Assembly: GCA_963832875.1 (NCBI GenBank)
Contig: CAWHWB010000002.1
Location: 434,001 to 498,000, forward strand
Reading direction: 5' to 3'
Origin: AP-15 sp963832875
GTDB taxonomy: Bacteria > Pseudomonadota > Alphaproteobacteria > ATCC43930 > CGMCC-115725
DNA length: 64,000 bases
Every line of letters starts with the position of its first letter. Position 1 is the first letter of the stretch. Both the position numbers and the translations under genes were made by a program. Below the pieces are notes generated by a model. It ran no database searches, was not told the DNA's origin, and was given only the letters and a program-made list of their open reading frames with translations. This document shows, in pieces, positions 62,141 to 64,000 of this stretch.

Positions 62141-63129
62141 CCCGTCGCTCCGCTCTCGCCGGCCGCATTCCCTGGACCTTGATCGTCTTCCTGGCGGCCT
62201 GCACAGTGCCGTGGCTCGGCTCGCGCTATGACACCTTTCTCGCCGCGCAGATCGCGATCGACGCGCTCTTTGCGGTCAGCCTCAACCTGTTGCTCGGCAC
62301 CACCGGACTCGTCTCGTTTGGCCATGTCGCCTATTTCGGCGCAGGCGCTTATGTCTGCGGCATCCTGATGAAGACCTACGGGGTGCCGTTCGTCGTCGCC
62401 TTCCCGGCGGCCGGGATCGGCGCCGGCGCCTTCGCTCTCGTTTCCGGCTATTTCTGCGTCCGCCTGACCAAGCTCTACTTCGCGATGCTGACCCTCGCGT
62501 TCTCGCAGATCGCTTGGGCTGTCGCCTACAAGTGGAATGCAGTGACCGGGGGCGACCAGGGATTGCCCGAGATCCCCTATCCCAATCTTGACTGGATGTC
62601 GGCGATCCCCGGCCTCGGCGACCTCAGCATCGGCGCCCGGTTTTACCTGCTTACCCTGATACTGGTGGCGATTTCGCTGGCGGTGCTGCACCGGGTCGTG
62701 CGCTCGCCGTTCGGGCGCATGCTGACGACGATCCGCGACAACCCCGAGCGCGCCGCCTTTATCGGCCTCAACGTGCGCGCCTACCAGCTCGCCGCCTTTG
62801 TCGTCGCCGGCGCCTTCGCCGGGCTCGCCGGAGCGCTCTACGGCATCTTCAGCCGCGGCGTCTTCGCCGATTATGTGTTCTGGTCGAAATCGGCCGAGGT
62901 CATCATCATGACGATCCTCGGCGGCATGGACTATTTCTGGGGACCGCCGGTCGGGGCCCTGGCTCTCGTTTGGCTCAACCAGCAGATCACCGACTACACC
63001 CAGTATTGGCCGTTCGTGCTCGGCGTCATGCTGCTGGTGCTGCTGTTCGTCTTTCCCGGCGGGATCGTCGGCGGCATCGTCGCCGGATTTCGTCTCGCCA
63101 GACGGTGGCTGGCCCCGCGCGATGCTTGA
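62137..63129 (+). CDS. Branched-chain amino-acid-type ABC permease, LivM-like
   Basis: A 330-residue permease partner of the LivH-like protein. Conserved segments: DALFAVSLNLLLGTTGLVSFGHVAYFGAGAY, RLTKLYFAMLTLAFSQIAW, GRMLTTIRDNPERAAFIGLN and VIIMTILGGMDYFWGPPVGA. It overlaps livH by 4 bases and the livG gene by 8. Nine or so helices. Confidence 0.93.
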   Translation: MTRRSALAGRIPWTLIVFLAACTVPWLGSRYDTFLAAQIAIDALFAVSLNLLLGTTGLVSFGHVAYFGAGAYVCGILMKTYGVPFVVAFPAAGIGAGAFALVSGYFCVRLTKLYFAMLTLAFSQIAWAVAYKWNAVTGGDQGLPEIPYPNLDWMSAIPGLGDLSIGARFYLLTLILVAISLAVLHRVVRSPFGRMLTTIRDNPERAAFIGLNVRAYQLAAFVVAGAFAGLAGALYGIFSRGVFADYVFWSKSAEVIIMTILGGMDYFWGPPVGALALVWLNQQITDYTQYWPFVLGVMLLVLLFVFPGGIVGGIVAGFRLARRWLAPRDA

Positions 63130-63860
63130 AGTCCGGGAATTGCGCAAATCCTTTGCCGGCTTTGTCGCCGTCGGCGGGGTCAGCCTGACCGTCGCGACCC
63201 GCCAGATCGCCGCGGTGATCGGGCCGAACGGCGCCGGCAAGTCGACGTTCTTCAACCTGATCACCGGTCACCTGCGTCCGGATGGCGGGCAGGTGCTGCT
63301 CGACGGCCGCGACATCACCGGCGCCGCCCCGCATCGCATCTGCCGCATGGGCATCGGGCGCTCGTTTCAGCGCGCCAATATCTTTGCCCGGCTGTCGGTG
63401 TTTGCGAATTTGCAGGCCGCCTTTCTCGCCCATCGCGGCCGCGGGCGCAATTTCTGGTCGAATGCCGAAGATCTCTACCGTGATGACACCGAGAACTTGC
63501 TGACTTCGATCGGTCTCGACCGGGAAGCCTCCGCGGTCGCCGGCACCTTGAGCTACGGCAACCAAAAGCAGCTCGAGCTCGGCATCGCGCTGGCGAGCGA
63601 CCCGATGCTGCTGCTGCTCGACGAGCCGACTGCCGGCATGTCGGCCAGCGAGAACTCACGAGACGATGGACCTGCTACGGCGAATTGCCGGCGAACGCGG
63701 CTTGACCTTGCTGTTCACTGAACACGACATGGAAGTGGTGTTTGCGATCGCCGAGAAGATCGCGGTCCTGCATCAGGGCCGGCTGCTCGCCGAGGGAACG
63801 CCCTCGGAAATGCGCGCCGATCCCGAGGTGCGCCGCGTCTATCTGGGCGAACACCGCTGA
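63122..63860 (+). pseudogene. ABC ATPase, LivG-like, with one +1 frameshift
   Basis: The first ATPase of the importer, about 245 residues if repaired. Walker A is IGPNGAGKST, signature LSYGNQKQLELG, Walker B LLLLDEPTAGMS. Near 63653 an extra A (GAGAACTCACG) shifts the frame: the expected SETHETMDLLRRIAGERGLT continues one base later and runs to the normal end (IAEKIAVLHQGRLLAEGTPS, EVRRVYLGEHR). Without correction the product stops after 199 residues and lacks its switch His (FTEHDMEVV). Same +1 type as the shifts in actB-D. Confidence 0.85.
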
Positions 63861-64000
63861 TGCCGCTGCTGGCGCTCGAGGAGATCCACGCGGCCTATGG
63901 CCTGAGCCGCGCATTGTTCGGCATCTCGCTCGAGATCGAGGCCGGCGAATGTGTCTCGCTTTTGGGTCGCAACGGCGTCGGCAAGACGACGACGATGCGC
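63860..64000 (+). CDS. ABC ATPase, LivF-like, cut by the window end
   Basis: The first 47 codons of the second importer ATPase. The TGATG overlap with livG and the opening PLLALEEIHAAYGLSRALFG, IEAGECVSLLGRNGVGKTTT (Walker A) identify it. The coding sequence continues past position 64000, so nothing can be said about its C-terminal half. Confidence 0.9.
   Translation, partial: MPLLALEEIHAAYGLSRALFGISLEIEAGECVSLLGRNGVGKTTTMR

Overview
The window looks like the chromosome of a free-living, aerobic alphaproteobacterium. The DNA is visibly G+C-rich with strong G/C third-position bias, there is a MucR/Ros-type regulator, an alphaproteobacterial-style ACR3/ArsR pair, and intergenic palindromes of the kind common in Rhodospirillales and Rhizobiales. 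I cannot place it in a genus. I saw no rRNA, tRNA, CRISPR array, prophage or intact insertion sequence.

Layout. 1-8.1 kb: small-molecule enzymes (phosphoribosyltransferase, GlcG-like protein, alpha/beta hydrolase plus threonine aldolase, CoA-transferase, acetyltransferase, dienelactone hydrolase) and a VanZ-like membrane protein. 8.3-19.1 kb: glutaminyl-tRNA synthetase, an orphan OmpR-type regulator with a glycosyltransferase, a decayed arsenic locus (arsR, arsC stub, internally deleted ACR3), a membrane nucleotide cyclase, AlkB and an Asp-box propeller. 19.3-24.9 kb: a TsdB/TsdA-like pair of diheme cytochromes, an aldo/keto reductase, a lactonase, a GST and a transporter. 25-28.4 kb: a minus-strand operon (small protein, YkoP-like protein, GT2 glycosyltransferase, AI-2E transporter) with a pentanucleotide repeat inside one gene. 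28.5-31.5 kb: GH15 glucoamylase-type enzyme and an SDR.

31.6-43.4 kb is the functional core: a complete alternative complex III locus (actA-actF), a small membrane protein, a SCO copper chaperone and a caa3-type cytochrome c oxidase of the A2 subtype (subunits II, I, III, IV), all on the plus strand with stop/start overlaps. Together these would carry electrons from quinol through heme proteins to oxygen. From about 33.35 to 36.8 kb the actB, actC and actD frames are broken by about twenty single-base shifts, nearly all +1, although the encoded sequence stays conserved. This looks more like uncorrected sequence error than decay.

43.4-55.4 kb: aldose epimerase, Kup potassium uptake, an LLM oxidoreductase, an amidase pseudogene, a HIT protein, a zinc-ribbon cyclase, a DUF2459 protein, an IS1595-derived protein lacking a catalytic domain, a MucR-like regulator and an amidohydrolase. 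55.8-58.3 kb: an unusual PQQ-type dehydrogenase fused to a cytochrome c domain and a further diheme domain. 58.9-64 kb: a P1-family peptidase followed by a branched-chain-amino-acid-type ABC transporter (livK, H, M, G, F); livG carries one +1 frameshift and livF runs off the window end.
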